Source of the DNA: Stramenopiles sp. TOSAG23-3
Taxonomy: Eukaryota > Sar
NCBI GenBank assembly: GCA_900128585.1
Contig: LT642545.1
Span: 1 to 14,772 of the forward strand
Length of the DNA stretch: 14,772 nucleotides
Direction of reading: 5' to 3'
Translations under genes and position numbers: made by a program
Shown here: in pieces, positions 14,354 through 14,772 of the stretch
Layout of the letters: every line of letters begins with the position of its first letter
Numbering within the stretch: position 1 is the stretch's first letter
Notes under the pieces: model-generated
Databases searched by the model: none
Told to the model about the DNA's origin: nothing
What the model saw: only the letters and a program-made list of their open reading frames with translations

Positions 14354-14477
14354 CCTCACCGAGAGAAGGTGGTGCGCAGCGGCGGTGAATTTTGTGGTAT
14401 TCTTAGAAAATGAAAAAATTTAATTTATACCCACTAAAACATACGCGTATCTTAAATTTTTTGTACAAAAACGAAAG
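14354..14477. other. Short convergent 3' spacer
   Basis: These 124 bases separate two convergent stop codons and must hold both 3' UTRs. The middle is AT-rich; no clear AATAAA hexamer is seen on either strand. Confidence 0.5.
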
Positions 14478-14772
14478 TTATTGTTCTGGTTCGAAAGGGA
14501 CCAGCTGCGGCGGCTCATCCCCCTCCTCATTGTCCAAGGCGTTGTCTGCCATCGCGTCTTGGCCAATGTCTTCCTGCGCCTCTCCTTTTTCCTCTTGCAA
14601 TGCAAATTCGATGTCTTCAAGTGCTGTTTTTGCACCGACAACATCCACCTTGTCCCACACCAACAGTTGCTCGAGCAAATCGATTGTTTCTTGAGTACGG
14701 TTGAGACTGTAGTTAACTTCGGCACACTCCATCGCGGTTTTGCAGTATTCTTCTCCGGCACCATTGCTGGAG
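14478..14772 (-). CDS. 3' end of a gene with helical repeat-like region and acidic tail (partial)
   Basis: The frame enters from beyond the right edge and stops at TAA (14478-14480), giving the last 97 or so residues. The first visible part, EEYCKTAMECAEVNYSLNRT then QETIDLLEQLLVWDKVDVVG, looks like amphipathic helices of TPR-type repeats. ALEDIEFALQEEKGEAQED then leads into a strongly acidic tail ending DEPPQLVPFEPEQ. A helical repeat followed by an acidic tail occurs in histone chaperones such as the NASP/SHNi-TPR group, but nothing here proves that, and other TPR proteins fit equally. An internal ATG (14732) is not the start, because the frame stays open to the edge. Confidence 0.7.
   Translation of the reverse strand, partial: SSNGAGEEYCKTAMECAEVNYSLNRTQETIDLLEQLLVWDKVDVVGAKTALEDIEFALQEEKGEAQEDIGQDAMADNALDNEEGDEPPQLVPFEPEQ

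Noticed and set aside
1-14772. tRNA, rRNA or snRNA genes in the spacers
   Set aside because: Reading both strands, I found no convincing cloverleaf or conserved box motifs; a tRNA or covariance-model scan would settle this.

Overview
This window is nuclear DNA of a eukaryote, most likely a flagellated protist or alga. Evidence: two short GT-AG introns (72 and 78 nt) in an EF-hand gene, a V-type ATPase subunit C, a secreted prolyl-4-hydroxylase-like protein fused to Sel1 repeats, no operons or Shine-Dalgarno sites, and very AT-rich intergenic DNA full of simple repeats. TGA and TAA both serve as stops, as in the standard code. The oxygenase/Sel1 fusion is, from memory, common in stramenopile algae, but I cannot fix the lineage.

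Layout, left to right. 1-492 is AT- and purine-rich spacer. A secreted 2OG-Fe(II) oxygenase with Sel1 repeats (+, 493-2268) is followed by a doubtful small gene or gene remnant (+, 2366-2654). It converges on a basic, disordered 450-residue protein with two TQT motifs and many S/T-P sites (-, 2799-4151). A 1.49 kb AT-rich spacer follows, containing a CTTT microsatellite inside a 126-bp element that looks like a Tc1/mariner (Stowaway-type) MITE. Then comes a 972-residue protein (+, 5640-8558) with a beta-trefoil-like region, one IQ motif and repeated RPx[TS]A motifs. It converges on V-ATPase subunit C (-, 8740-9963), with a 34-bp tandem duplication in the shared 3' region. After a 0.9 kb spacer lies a three-exon EF-hand protein (-, 10876-11841) with an N-myristoylation-type start and a 14-histidine run. 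A 1.08 kb spacer separates it from a basic coiled-coil protein (+, 12926-14353). The window ends in the 3' end of an acidic-tailed protein (-, from 14478).

Two divergent pairs are separated by over 1 kb of AT-rich DNA. Convergent ends lie only about 125-180 bp apart, or about 530 bp at the first pair, where the doubtful small gene lies. I see no shared pathway. The IQ protein and, less clearly, the coiled-coil protein look cytoskeletal or ciliary, and the EF-hand protein is probably a membrane-anchored calcium sensor. V-ATPase C is the only gene I can assign firmly. No RNA gene, CRISPR array or autonomous transposon was found.
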